DNA of 6,190 nt from an uncultured Oscillospiraceae bacterium (GTDB taxonomy: Bacteria; Bacillota; Clostridia; Oscillospirales; Oscillospiraceae): NCBI GenBank assembly GCA_905205085.1, contig CAJLCG010000112.1:1-6190 (forward strand), written 5' to 3'. The translations under genes were made by a program, and so were the position numbers. The notes beneath the pieces are model-generated. The model did no database searches and had not been told where the DNA came from. It saw only the letters and a program-made list of their open reading frames with translations. Numbering within the stretch: position 1 is the first letter of the stretch; the number at the start of each line of letters is the position of its first letter. This document shows, in pieces, positions 1 to 5,286 of this stretch.

Positions 1-37
1 GGTGAGGTCCGCGGGCAATATCAGAAAAGTGCCGTGA

Positions 38-406
38 TTAGGCCATCCACAGACCGTGGAGGTTGCAGTAGGCGTAAGCGGCCACCACCTCATCACCCTC
101 AGCCAGGGCGAAGACAGCCTGGGGCTTATCGTTGGGGGTGAGGTGCTTAATCTGCTGGCCCTGCTTGGTCTCCAGAGCGATCCACTGGATAAAGTGCTCA
201 GGGATCATGGGGTGCTCCACCGAGCCCACCTTGACGGTGACGGTGCTGCCGCTGAGGCTGATGACAGGGACGTGCTTTTCCACGGCGGCGTCGGTGGTGC
301 CGGGGACGATCTCGGTCATTTTCTGCCCGCAGCACATTACGGGCACGCCAGTGTTGTTGAGGAAGGTAACAATGTTGCCGCAGTGTTCACAGACATAAAA
401 TTTCAT
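38..406 (-). CDS. dfx: Desulfoferrodoxin (two-iron superoxide reductase)
   Basis: This 122-residue protein reduces superoxide to hydrogen peroxide in the cytoplasm of anaerobes, taking electrons from rubredoxin or a similar donor. The N-terminal desulforedoxin-like domain (residues 1-36) shows the Fe(Cys)4 ligands C6, C9, C25 and C26 (CEHC, then MCCGQKM). The C-terminal domain shows all ligands of the catalytic Fe(His)4Cys site: H45, H65, H71, C114 and H117. E43 and K44 of the EKH motif match the active-site Glu-Lys pair of the family, and the C-terminal CNLHG motif is intact. Length is typical for the two-iron class. I chose the ATG at 404-406 because AGGAGG lies 8 nt upstream (415-420) and the protein then begins MKFYVCEHCG, as homologues do; an in-frame extension to 511 would run through the promoter. 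It is divergent from the cdaA operon. No clear terminator is visible in the remaining 37 bases. Confidence 0.96.
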   Translation of the reverse strand: MKFYVCEHCGNIVTFLNNTGVPVMCCGQKMTEIVPGTTDAAVEKHVPVISLSGSTVTVKVGSVEHPMIPEHFIQWIALETKQGQQIKHLTPNDKPQAVFALAEGDEVVAAYAYCNLHGLWMA

Positions 407-414
407 AAGGAAAA

Positions 415-420
415 CCTCCT
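415..420 (-). promoter_or_regulatory. Ribosome binding site of dfx
   Basis: On the minus strand this reads AGGAGG, a perfect anti-SD match, 8 nt before the ATG. It fixes the dfx start and rules out the longer in-frame reading to 511. Confidence 0.9.
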
Positions 421-451
421 GCACAATTGGGACAAAGCCTATGAAACAGCT

Positions 452-517
452 TGTGTCCGGATAGAAAAAATTATACTTGTAAGGGACACAGAAGTCAATG
501 ATGGAGCGCATGTGTCC
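452..517. repeat. Three TGTGTCC heptamers around the dfx promoter (candidate operator)
   Basis: TGTGTCC occurs at 452-458 and 511-517 on the plus strand, and its exact inverse GGACACA at 484-490. Relative to the predicted dfx start (about 463), the copies sit just downstream of +1, inside the -10/-35 spacer, and just upstream of -35. Centres are 32 and 27 bp apart, close to three turns of DNA. Alternating orientation around a core promoter is typical of a repressor or looping site, but I do not recognise the motif as a known operator (it is not a PerR or Fur box). Adjacent inverted copies could also form RNA or DNA hairpins. Confidence 0.5.
470..498 (-). promoter_or_regulatory. SigA-type promoter of dfx
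   Basis: On the minus strand, TTGACT (493-498) is followed by a 17-nt spacer and TATAAT (470-475). The match is 5/6 at -35 and 6/6 at -10 with ideal spacing. Transcription would start near 463, leaving a leader of about 57 nt that contains the AGGAGG site. Such a strong core promoter suggests either high constitutive expression or strong repression; the TGTGTCC repeats around it favour some control. Confidence 0.85.
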
Positions 518-553
518 AGAGAAAAAATTTAGAGGATCAGTGTGCGTTTGGGA

Positions 554-587
554 GAAAATTTGAAGGGAAAATTCATGAAATTTTCAT
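554..587. repeat. AT-rich palindrome with direct half-site repeat between divergent promoters
   Basis: GAAAATT at 567-573 and AATTTTC at 579-585 form a perfect 7-bp inverted repeat with a 5-nt centre. Overlapping it, ATGAAA-T-TTTCAT (575-587) is a perfect 6-bp inverted repeat around one base. A further GAAAATT lies at 554-560, one 13-bp step upstream. The block sits about 20-55 bp upstream of the cdaA -35 box, where an activator site or UP-like element would be. With A-tracts at 522-527, 555-558 and 568-571 it may also be intrinsically bent. The binding protein is unknown. Confidence 0.45.
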
Positions 588-607
588 TCTTCCATGGTCA
601 AATAAGG

Positions 608-636
608 TTGCCATTGGAAGTGGAATATCGTATAAT
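608..636 (+). promoter_or_regulatory. SigA-type promoter of the cdaA operon
   Basis: TTGCCA (608-613) is followed by a 17-nt spacer and a perfect TATAAT (631-636). Transcription would start near 643, giving a leader of about 78 nt before cdaA. The leader includes a U-rich stretch and the self-complementary octamer CGGCGCCG (680-687), but I see no recognisable riboswitch. No other convincing promoter was found up to 5286, so this one probably serves all six genes. Confidence 0.85.
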
Positions 637-706
637 AACTAAGATAAGCGTATCTGTCTATTTGCCTTATTTTGTTTTGCGGCGCCGGGCCGTGTGTGCC
701 TGGTGG

Positions 707-716
707 AAAAGGGGAG
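707..716 (+). promoter_or_regulatory. Ribosome binding site deciding the cdaA start
   Basis: The purine run AAAAGGGGAG ends 4 nt before GTG 721, 7 nt before TTG 724 and 10 nt before TTG 727. It excludes the upstream GTG at 694, which lies before it. The three consecutive near-cognate start codons are all within reach of this one site; the true start is one of them. Confidence 0.65.
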
Positions 717-720
717 ATCA

Positions 721-1614
721 GTGTTGTTGCAGACCATATTTAGCTTCTTCCAGGAGGAGATCCCGCTGTTGAGCACCATCAAGGTGAAGGATCTTGTCGA
801 TGTGGCTATCCTCTCCCTGGTCATCTATAAGGCCCTGTGGCTGATGCGCAAAACCAGCTCCGGGCGGGTGCTGCGAGGCATCATGGTGCTGATTTTGGCG
901 CTGTGCCTGGCTTACGGCTTCCGGCTGACGGCCACGGGCTATCTGCTGAACAAGGTGGTGGAGTGGGGCATTTTGATGCTGGTCATCCTGTTCCAGCCTG
1001 AGCTGCGCCAGGCTTTGGAGCGGATGGGCAGCGGAAAGCTGGCCGACGTATTTTCCACGTCCCGGCCCTTGCCCCTTCACGACATGGATACCGCCATCAC
1101 CCAGACTGTGGATGCCTACACCTCCATGTCCAAGGACAAGGTGGGGGCGCTGATGGTCTTTGAGCGAAAAAATCTGCTGGACGACGTGATCAAGACGGGC
1201 ACCGCTCTGGACTGCTCCGTGTCCAGTGAGCTGCTGAAAAACCTGTTTTGGAACAAAGCGCCTCTCCACGACGGAGCGGTCATCGTCCGGGACGGCCGGA
1301 TCGTGGGAGCAGGCTGTATGCTTCCCCTGTCGGGCAACACCAACCTGAGTCGGGACCTGGGCATGCGCCACCGCGCCGGCATCGGTATGAGCGAGCACTC
1401 CGACGCAGTGGTGGTGATCGTCTCGGAGGAGACAGGCTCCATCTCCGCGGCGGTGGGCGGAATGCTCAAGCGGCATCTGGCACCCGAGACCCTGGAGCGG
1501 CTGCTGCGCAATGAGCTGATGGCCGACGAGGGCGACGGGGAGGAGAAGAACCGTCCCGCCATGCAGGCACTGAACAATCTGCTCGCCCGTTGGAAGAAGG
1601 AGGGAGACAAATGA
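721..1614 (+). CDS. cdaA: Membrane diadenylate cyclase CdaA (DisA_N/DAC domain)
   Basis: It condenses two ATP molecules to cyclic di-AMP, the second messenger that controls potassium and osmolyte uptake and cell-wall homeostasis in Firmicutes. Counting from GTG 721 the protein has 297 residues. Three hydrophobic segments (about 26-44, 53-71 and 78-92) anchor it in the membrane, followed by a linker and the DAC domain (about 110-260). The catalytic motifs are intact: DGA at 184-186 (in LHDGAVIV) and RHR at 216-218 (in MRHRAGIG), 32 residues apart as in characterised CdaA proteins. The C-terminal tail is charged. No ATG is available: GTG 721 or TTG 724/727 fit the ribosome binding site, GTG 694 does not. 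The stop overlaps the cdaR start by ATGA, indicating translational coupling, as expected because the two proteins form a complex. The family assignment is certain; the exact start is not. Confidence 0.96.
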   Translation: MLLQTIFSFFQEEIPLLSTIKVKDLVDVAILSLVIYKALWLMRKTSSGRVLRGIMVLILALCLAYGFRLTATGYLLNKVVEWGILMLVILFQPELRQALERMGSGKLADVFSTSRPLPLHDMDTAITQTVDAYTSMSKDKVGALMVFERKNLLDDVIKTGTALDCSVSSELLKNLFWNKAPLHDGAVIVRDGRIVGAGCMLPLSGNTNLSRDLGMRHRAGIGMSEHSDAVVVIVSEETGSISAAVGGMLKRHLAPETLERLLRNELMADEGDGEEKNRPAMQALNNLLARWKKEGDK

Positions 1615-2840
1615 TCGACCGTTTGCGTGAAAGCCGGTGGTTCTATATCCTCCTGTCCGTCCTGCTGGCGGTGCTGATCTGGATGTATATCCGGGACGTA
1701 GAGAACCCCACCCAGGAGGGAACATATTACGGAGTGGAGATCCAGATTTCCGGTGAACGGGTGCTGGAGGAGCGGGGACTGACCGTGGCCTCCATTTCTC
1801 AGAAGACGGTGAATGTTACCGTCAACGCCCCCATCAGCGTCCACAACGATCTGCGGGGAAACATTACTGCTACGGTGGACGTATCCCAGTGTACGGAGCC
1901 AGGGGAGTACCAGCTTACCTGTACCCCCAAGCTGCCCAGCAACATTGATACCACCGGGGCCTATTTCCCCGATTCCGCCCAGGTGGTCACCGTGGTGATC
2001 GACAACCTGGCCACCGAGACCAAGACGCTGGAGCTGAAGCTGGAGGGCAGCGTGGCCGACGGCTATCAGGCGGGCGCCCCGGTCTTTGATCCGGAGACGG
2101 TGGAGCTCAGCGGCACTGCCGAGCAGCTGGCTCAGGTCAGCCGGGCGGTGGTGATTCTGGAGGCCGATGGCTTGAAGCAGAGCTACTCCGGACGTCTGCC
2201 CATCACCCTGCTGGATGAAAACGACGAGCCCATTACCGATACCAATATCAGCATGAGCGAGGAGACCGCTTACCTTACCCTGCCGGTGGGCGTCATGAAG
2301 GAAGTGCCTCTGACGGTGAGCTTCATCCCCGGCGGCGGCGCTACCGGCGATGGAGATGTAGAGGTGGACATCCAGCCCAAGACCATCAACGTCATTGGCA
2401 CGGAGGAGGCGGTGGCCGGTCTTACCGAGATCTCTCTGGGCAGCATCGACCTGTCCACCGTGCTGGACACCAGCGTCATTACCATGCCCATCCGCCTTTC
2501 TTCCGCCCTGGACAACGCCTCGGGCATTACCGAGGCCCAGGTGACCGTGACCATCAAGGGGCTGTCCACTCGGTCGCTGGATGTGTCCAACATCGAGATC
2601 ACCAACGTACCCGATGGATACACGGTAGAGAAGGTGACCCAGACCCGTACCATCGTCATCCGAGGCAGCGAGAGCGCCCTGGAGCAGGTGGACCCCAACC
2701 AGGTGTGGATCGTGGCCGACATGTCCAAAATTACCGCCACAGGCACCAATTCTGTGCCGGTGACCGTCTATCTCAACGCCAGCGACGAGGTGGGCGTTGT
2801 GGGAGAATATAAAATTGTAGTCAACATCAAAAAGAAGTAG
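1611..2840 (+). CDS. cdaR: CdaR, YbbR-domain regulator of CdaA
   Basis: This 409-residue protein has a short cytoplasmic N-terminus, one transmembrane helix (about 11-27, ending WMYIRDVENP), and an extracytoplasmic part made of about four YbbR-type beta repeats (roughly 38-132, 138-226, 231-316 and 321-408). The repeats share patterns such as P-x-T-V-x-x-x-G followed by an acidic strand (for example PETVELSG, PKTINVIG). CdaR binds CdaA through the membrane and modulates cyclic di-AMP synthesis; which way it acts differs between species. ATG 1611 is chosen because it overlaps the cdaA stop as ATGA and gives the expected MIDRLRESRWFY start with the helix in place; AAGAAGGAGGGAG just upstream is its ribosome binding site. 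An in-frame TTG at 1590 would add seven residues with no benefit. The protein is somewhat shorter than B. subtilis CdaR but has no visible break. Confidence 0.94.
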   Translation: MIDRLRESRWFYILLSVLLAVLIWMYIRDVENPTQEGTYYGVEIQISGERVLEERGLTVASISQKTVNVTVNAPISVHNDLRGNITATVDVSQCTEPGEYQLTCTPKLPSNIDTTGAYFPDSAQVVTVVIDNLATETKTLELKLEGSVADGYQAGAPVFDPETVELSGTAEQLAQVSRAVVILEADGLKQSYSGRLPITLLDENDEPITDTNISMSEETAYLTLPVGVMKEVPLTVSFIPGGGATGDGDVEVDIQPKTINVIGTEEAVAGLTEISLGSIDLSTVLDTSVITMPIRLSSALDNASGITEAQVTVTIKGLSTRSLDVSNIEITNVPDGYTVEKVTQTRTIVIRGSESALEQVDPNQVWIVADMSKITATGTNSVPVTVYLNASDEVGVVGEYKIVVNIKKK

Positions 2841-2867
2841 TTTCGTTTCTGGAGGCAGAACAGCATC

Positions 2868-3284
2868 ATGAATCAAAGTGCCATCGTGAAAAAAGAAGTT
2901 CGCTCCGGTGTGGTAGAGGTCTCTCTGCTGCGCCAGGTGGAGTGTGGGCTCAGTTGCGGGGGAGACTGCGCAGGCTGCATGCAGAAGCCCCAGGGGGAAA
3001 TTCTGGCCCTGGCCAGCAATCCCATTGGGGCTAAGCCGGGAGAGCGGGTGGAGGTGGAGGCCACCTCCGGTAGTTCCATCGGCATCGCGCTACTCATCTT
3101 TGCCATCCCCTGCGTGTTCCTGGTCCTGGGTTATTTGCTGGGCAAGGCCCTGGGACTGGGTGAGATGCCCTCGGTAGGGATGGCCGGCTTAGGCCTGGTG
3201 GTGGGTTTCCTTCCCGCCGTACTGGTGAACCGGGCGGTGACCCGCCGGCAGGAGCCGGAGTTTACCATCCTGCGCCAGTTCTGA
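2868..3284 (+). CDS. RseC/MucC-like (SoxR-reducing system) membrane protein
   Basis: The protein has 138 residues. A small cysteine-bearing N-terminal domain (1-66) contains C26, C30, C34 and C37 as C-x3-C-x3-C-x2-C, followed by a short beta-rich stretch (GEILALASNPIGAKPGERVEVE). Two transmembrane helices follow (about 70-92 and 101-122), then a short basic cytoplasmic tail. This is the RseC/MucC layout. In E. coli, RseC acts with the Rsx electron-transfer complex to reduce SoxR and also affects sigma-E; neither partner is visible here, so the clostridial role is unknown and may be a membrane redox adaptor. The cysteines could bind a metal or Fe-S cluster (inference). GGAGG at 2851-2855 lies 12 nt before the ATG, a slightly long spacing. 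It follows cdaR by 27 nt and precedes the DUF5685-like gene by 10 nt, so it appears to be in the same operon. Confidence 0.85.
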   Translation: MNQSAIVKKEVRSGVVEVSLLRQVECGLSCGGDCAGCMQKPQGEILALASNPIGAKPGERVEVEATSGSSIGIALLIFAIPCVFLVLGYLLGKALGLGEMPSVGMAGLGLVVGFLPAVLVNRAVTRRQEPEFTILRQF

Positions 3285-3294
3285 GGAGCCGGGC

Positions 3295-4167
3295 ATGTTC
3301 GGCTATGTCAGGCCGGTGCGGGACGAGCTGAAGTGCCGGGATTTCGACTTGTATCGGGCGGTCTACTGTGGGCTGTGCCGGTGCATGAAGGAGCGGTGCG
3401 GCTGGACGTCCACCTGGTTTCTCAACTACGACTTTACCTTTCTGGCCCTGCTGCTCACCCCGGAGGAGGAGCCCTACGCCCCCTGCCGCAAGCGCTGTTC
3501 GGTCAATCCCTGTTTAAAAAAGACCATGTGCCCCGCCAGCCCCGCCCTGGAGCGGGCGGCGGACGAGAGCGTGGTGCTCACCTGGTGGCAGCTCAAGGAC
3601 AAAATCCGAGACGAGGGGTTCTGGAAGGGGCTGCCCGCCCGGGGGCTGACGGTGCTGCTGTACCGGGCCTACAAAAAGGCGTCCCGCCGCTGTCCCGACT
3701 TTGACGGGGCGGTGCGGACCTGCCTGGAGGAGCTGAACACCCTGGAGGGGGAAAAGTGCCCCTCCATGGACCGGACGGCCGATACCTTCGCCCGCCTGCT
3801 TCAGGCGGCGGCCCCCTCCACCGGCGACCCTCTGCGGGACCGGCCGCTGGAGGAGCTTCTCTACCACCTGGGGCGGTGGATCTACCTCATCGACGCCCAG
3901 GATGACCTGGAGGAGGACGCTCAGGCAGGGCGCTATAACCCGGTGGCTGCCCGTTTTGGTCCCCAGGGGGACCGGGAGGCCCTGGAACGCACCTTGAATC
4001 ACTCCCTGAACCGCATGTATTCTGCCGCCCAGCTGCTGTCCTTTGGCAGCCGCTGGCCGGTCATTGAGAATATCCTGTACCTGGGCCTGCCCCTGGCACA
4101 GCGGGCTGTCTTTGAAGGCAGCTGGAAGCAGATCCAAAAACAAACGATATGGAGACAAGATCAATGA
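3295..4167 (+). CDS. DUF5685-like cysteine-rich protein, possibly squalene/phytoene-synthase-like
   Basis: The 290-residue protein begins [20 protein letters not shown] and then [13 protein letters not shown], which I recognise as the DUF5685 family of Firmicutes; its function is not known. The N-terminal third holds two cysteine clusters: C25, C28, C30, C35, and C64, C68, C73, C79. Further cysteines are C133, C143 and C155. The C-terminal half is predicted helical and contains D200, D203, D204, E207, D208, G212 and R213 ([17 protein letters not shown]). This spacing, D-x-x-E-D-x3-G-R, matches the second aspartate-rich motif of squalene/phytoene synthases, although a clear first DxxxD motif is not seen at the expected Y-C-x-x-C-R region. 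No signal peptide or membrane helix is evident. AGGAG (3284-3288) overlaps the upstream stop, 6 nt before the ATG. Its stop overlaps the J-protein start (ATGA), implying coupled synthesis and perhaps a client-chaperone pair. The family call is from recall; the enzyme idea is inference. Confidence 0.8.
   Translation: MFGYVRPVRDELKCRDFDLYRAVYCGLCRCMKERCGWTSTWFLNYDFTFLALLLTPEEEPYAPCRKRCSVNPCLKKTMCPASPALERAADESVVLTWWQLKDKIRDEGFWKGLPARGLTVLLYRAYKKASRRCPDFDGAVRTCLEELNTLEGEKCPSMDRTADTFARLLQAAAPSTGDPLRDRPLEELLYHLGRWIYLIDAQDDLEEDAQAGRYNPVAARFGPQGDREALERTLNHSLNRMYSAAQLLSFGSRWPVIENILYLGLPLAQRAVFEGSWKQIQKQTIWRQDQ
4151..4154 (+). promoter_or_regulatory. Ribosome binding site deciding the J-protein start
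   Basis: GGAG lies 9 nt before ATG 4164 and inside the 3' end of the preceding gene. It favours ATG 4164 over the in-frame ATG at 4149, which overlaps the site and has no purine-rich stretch at proper spacing. Confidence 0.7.
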
Positions 4168-4754
4168 GAGATCCCTACACCGTCTTAGGCGTCAGTTCCA
4201 ATGCCAGCGATCAGGAGATCAAAAAGGCCTACCGGGAGCTGGCCCGGAAGTACCATCCGGACAACTACGTGGACAATCCTCTGGCCGACCTGGCCGAGGA
4301 GAAGATGAAAGAGATCAACGAGGCCTACGAGGCCATCCAGAAGCAGCGCAGCGGCGGAGGCGGCAGCTATCAGAGCAGTGCCTCCTCCAGCGGCTACCAG
4401 CAGCAACAGCAGTACAGCGGCAACCCCACCTATGCCCGGGTGCGCAACCTGATCAACATGGGGGACCTGAACACCGCGGAGCGGCTGCTGGACGAGATGC
4501 CCCAGCACGGGGGCGAGTGGTACTTCCTGCGGGGAAGCATCGCCTACCGCCGGGGCTGGCTGGATGAGGCCATGCAGAATTACAGCTTGGCCGTCCAGAT
4601 GGAGCCTAACAACATGGAGTACCGCCAGGCCCTGAATATGATGCAGCGGGGAGGCCAGGCCTACCGGCCCTATGCCTCCGGAGGCGGCATCGACAGCATG
4701 GACTGCTGTACCGCCCTGCTGTGCTGGCAGTGCCTGTGCGGAGGGTGTAACTGA
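4164..4754 (+). CDS. J-domain co-chaperone with TPR repeats and cysteine-string tail
   Basis: The protein has 196 residues. The J domain spans about 1-62 (RDPYTVLGV at the start, HPD at 31-33, EINEAYEAI in helix IV); the intact HPD means it should stimulate the ATPase of DnaK. A low-complexity Gly/Ser/Gln linker follows (63-88), including GGGG and five glutamines at 79-83. Residues 90-160 form about two TPR-like helical hairpins ([15 protein letters not shown], then [20 protein letters not shown]), likely a client-binding part. The tail (181-196) carries six cysteines, C181, C182, C187, C190, C192 and C195, in a hydrophobic setting. The zinc-finger and C-terminal domains of DnaJ proper are missing, so this is a specialised (class C) J-protein. 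It overlaps the DUF5685-like gene by ATGA, and the next gene begins one base after its stop. The tail could attach to membrane or bind metal; its role is unknown. Confidence 0.9.
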   Translation: MRDPYTVLGVSSNASDQEIKKAYRELARKYHPDNYVDNPLADLAEEKMKEINEAYEAIQKQRSGGGGSYQSSASSSGYQQQQQYSGNPTYARVRNLINMGDLNTAERLLDEMPQHGGEWYFLRGSIAYRRGWLDEAMQNYSLAVQMEPNNMEYRQALNMMQRGGQAYRPYASGGGIDSMDCCTALLCWQCLCGGCN

Positions 4755-4755
4755 C

Positions 4756-5286
4756 ATGGCCGGGCGGGCATCGGATTCCACCCGGCGCACGGCGCTGGGC
4801 GGCGTGCTGGCCGCGGGCAGTCTGGCCGTCATGTGGCTGGCCTGCTTTTTCCCCACGGGAAAGCTGGGGCTGACGGCGGCGGCGGGCCTGTTTCCCATCG
4901 GAGCGGTCATTGCGGCAGGCCGTCCGGCGGGCCTTCTGTGCTGGGCGGCGGCCTCGGTGCTGGGGCTTCTGCTGTTGCCCGACAAGGGCGTGGCCCTGAT
5001 GTACCTGTGCTTTTTAGGGCTGTATCCCACGGTGAAGAGCCGCATGGAGAATGTGAAGAGCCGTGTGGTGGAGTGGGTTGGAAAGTTGGCCTTCCTCAAT
5101 CTGGCCCTGAGTATCTGCTGGTTTGTCTTCCGCTCCCTGTTTCTTCCTGCCCTGCCCGAGTGGATCGGGGAGAAGACCTGGCTGGTTTATCTGGTGGGCA
5201 ACGTGGTATTTCTCATCTACGATATCGGTTTGAGCCGCCTCATCGGGGCGGTGATGGTGCGCCTGCGCCCCAGACGGGGACGGTAA
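4756..5286 (+). CDS. Small polytopic membrane protein of unknown function
   Basis: The 176-residue protein has five or six hydrophobic segments (about 12-32, 36-54, 58-75, 78-92, 110-130 and 142-163), a basic N-terminus (RASDSTRR) and a very basic C-terminus (RLRPRRGR), which should lie in the cytoplasm. Between segments 4 and 5 is a conserved-looking charged loop (GLYPTVKSRMENVKSRVVEW). I do not recognise the family with certainty; the size and layout resemble S components of ECF transporters or DUF2232-like proteins, but no substrate motif is visible. I chose ATG 4756 because GGAGGG (4740-4745) is 10 nt upstream and the upstream stop is only one base away; an in-frame ATG at 4672 lies within the J-protein gene and would add a non-membrane extension. 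It is the last gene of the apparent operon. Confidence 0.8.
   Translation: MAGRASDSTRRTALGGVLAAGSLAVMWLACFFPTGKLGLTAAAGLFPIGAVIAAGRPAGLLCWAAASVLGLLLLPDKGVALMYLCFLGLYPTVKSRMENVKSRVVEWVGKLAFLNLALSICWFVFRSLFLPALPEWIGEKTWLVYLVGNVVFLIYDIGLSRLIGAVMVRLRPRRGR

Noticed and set aside
1..37. Terminator downstream of dfx
   Set aside because: No stem followed by a T-run on the minus strand is visible in these 37 bases; any terminator lies outside the window.
452..498. PerR or Fur box in the dfx promoter
   Set aside because: No TTATAATnATTATAA-like or Fur 19-bp palindrome is present; the repeated TGTGTCC is a different motif.
407..511. N-terminal extension of dfx to 511
   Set aside because: It would place the promoter -10, -35 and the AGGAGG site inside coding sequence; homologues start at MKFYVCEHCG.
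56..532. Plus-strand open frame opposite dfx
   Set aside because: It covers the dfx gene and its promoter, has no family signature, and the minus-strand reading shows every superoxide reductase ligand.
694..720. Upstream GTG at 694 as the cdaA start
   Set aside because: It lies before the AAAAGGGGAG site and adds nine residues with no membrane or domain value.
643..720. Cyclic di-AMP (ydaO-type) or other riboswitch in the cdaA leader
   Set aside because: The leader is only about 78 nt and shows no conserved riboswitch core; just a self-complementary octamer is visible.
542..772. Small plus-strand open frame (76 codons) upstream of cdaA
   Set aside because: It runs through the cdaA promoter and start, has no good ribosome binding site, and its product shows no recognisable features.
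1116..2876. Long open frame on the minus strand opposite cdaA/cdaR (586 codons)
   Set aside because: It lies opposite two well-recognised genes. Its translation is low-complexity (His/Gly/Asp-rich) with no domain, which is what GC-rich codon use produces on the opposite strand.
3514..4164. Minus-strand open frame opposite the DUF5685-like gene
   Set aside because: No domain and no ribosome binding site; the plus-strand protein has clear family motifs and is coupled to its neighbours.
4185..5099. Minus-strand open frame opposite the J-protein and membrane protein
   Set aside because: Opposite-strand shadow in GC-rich DNA; the plus-strand reading contains an intact J domain with HPD and proper ribosome binding sites.
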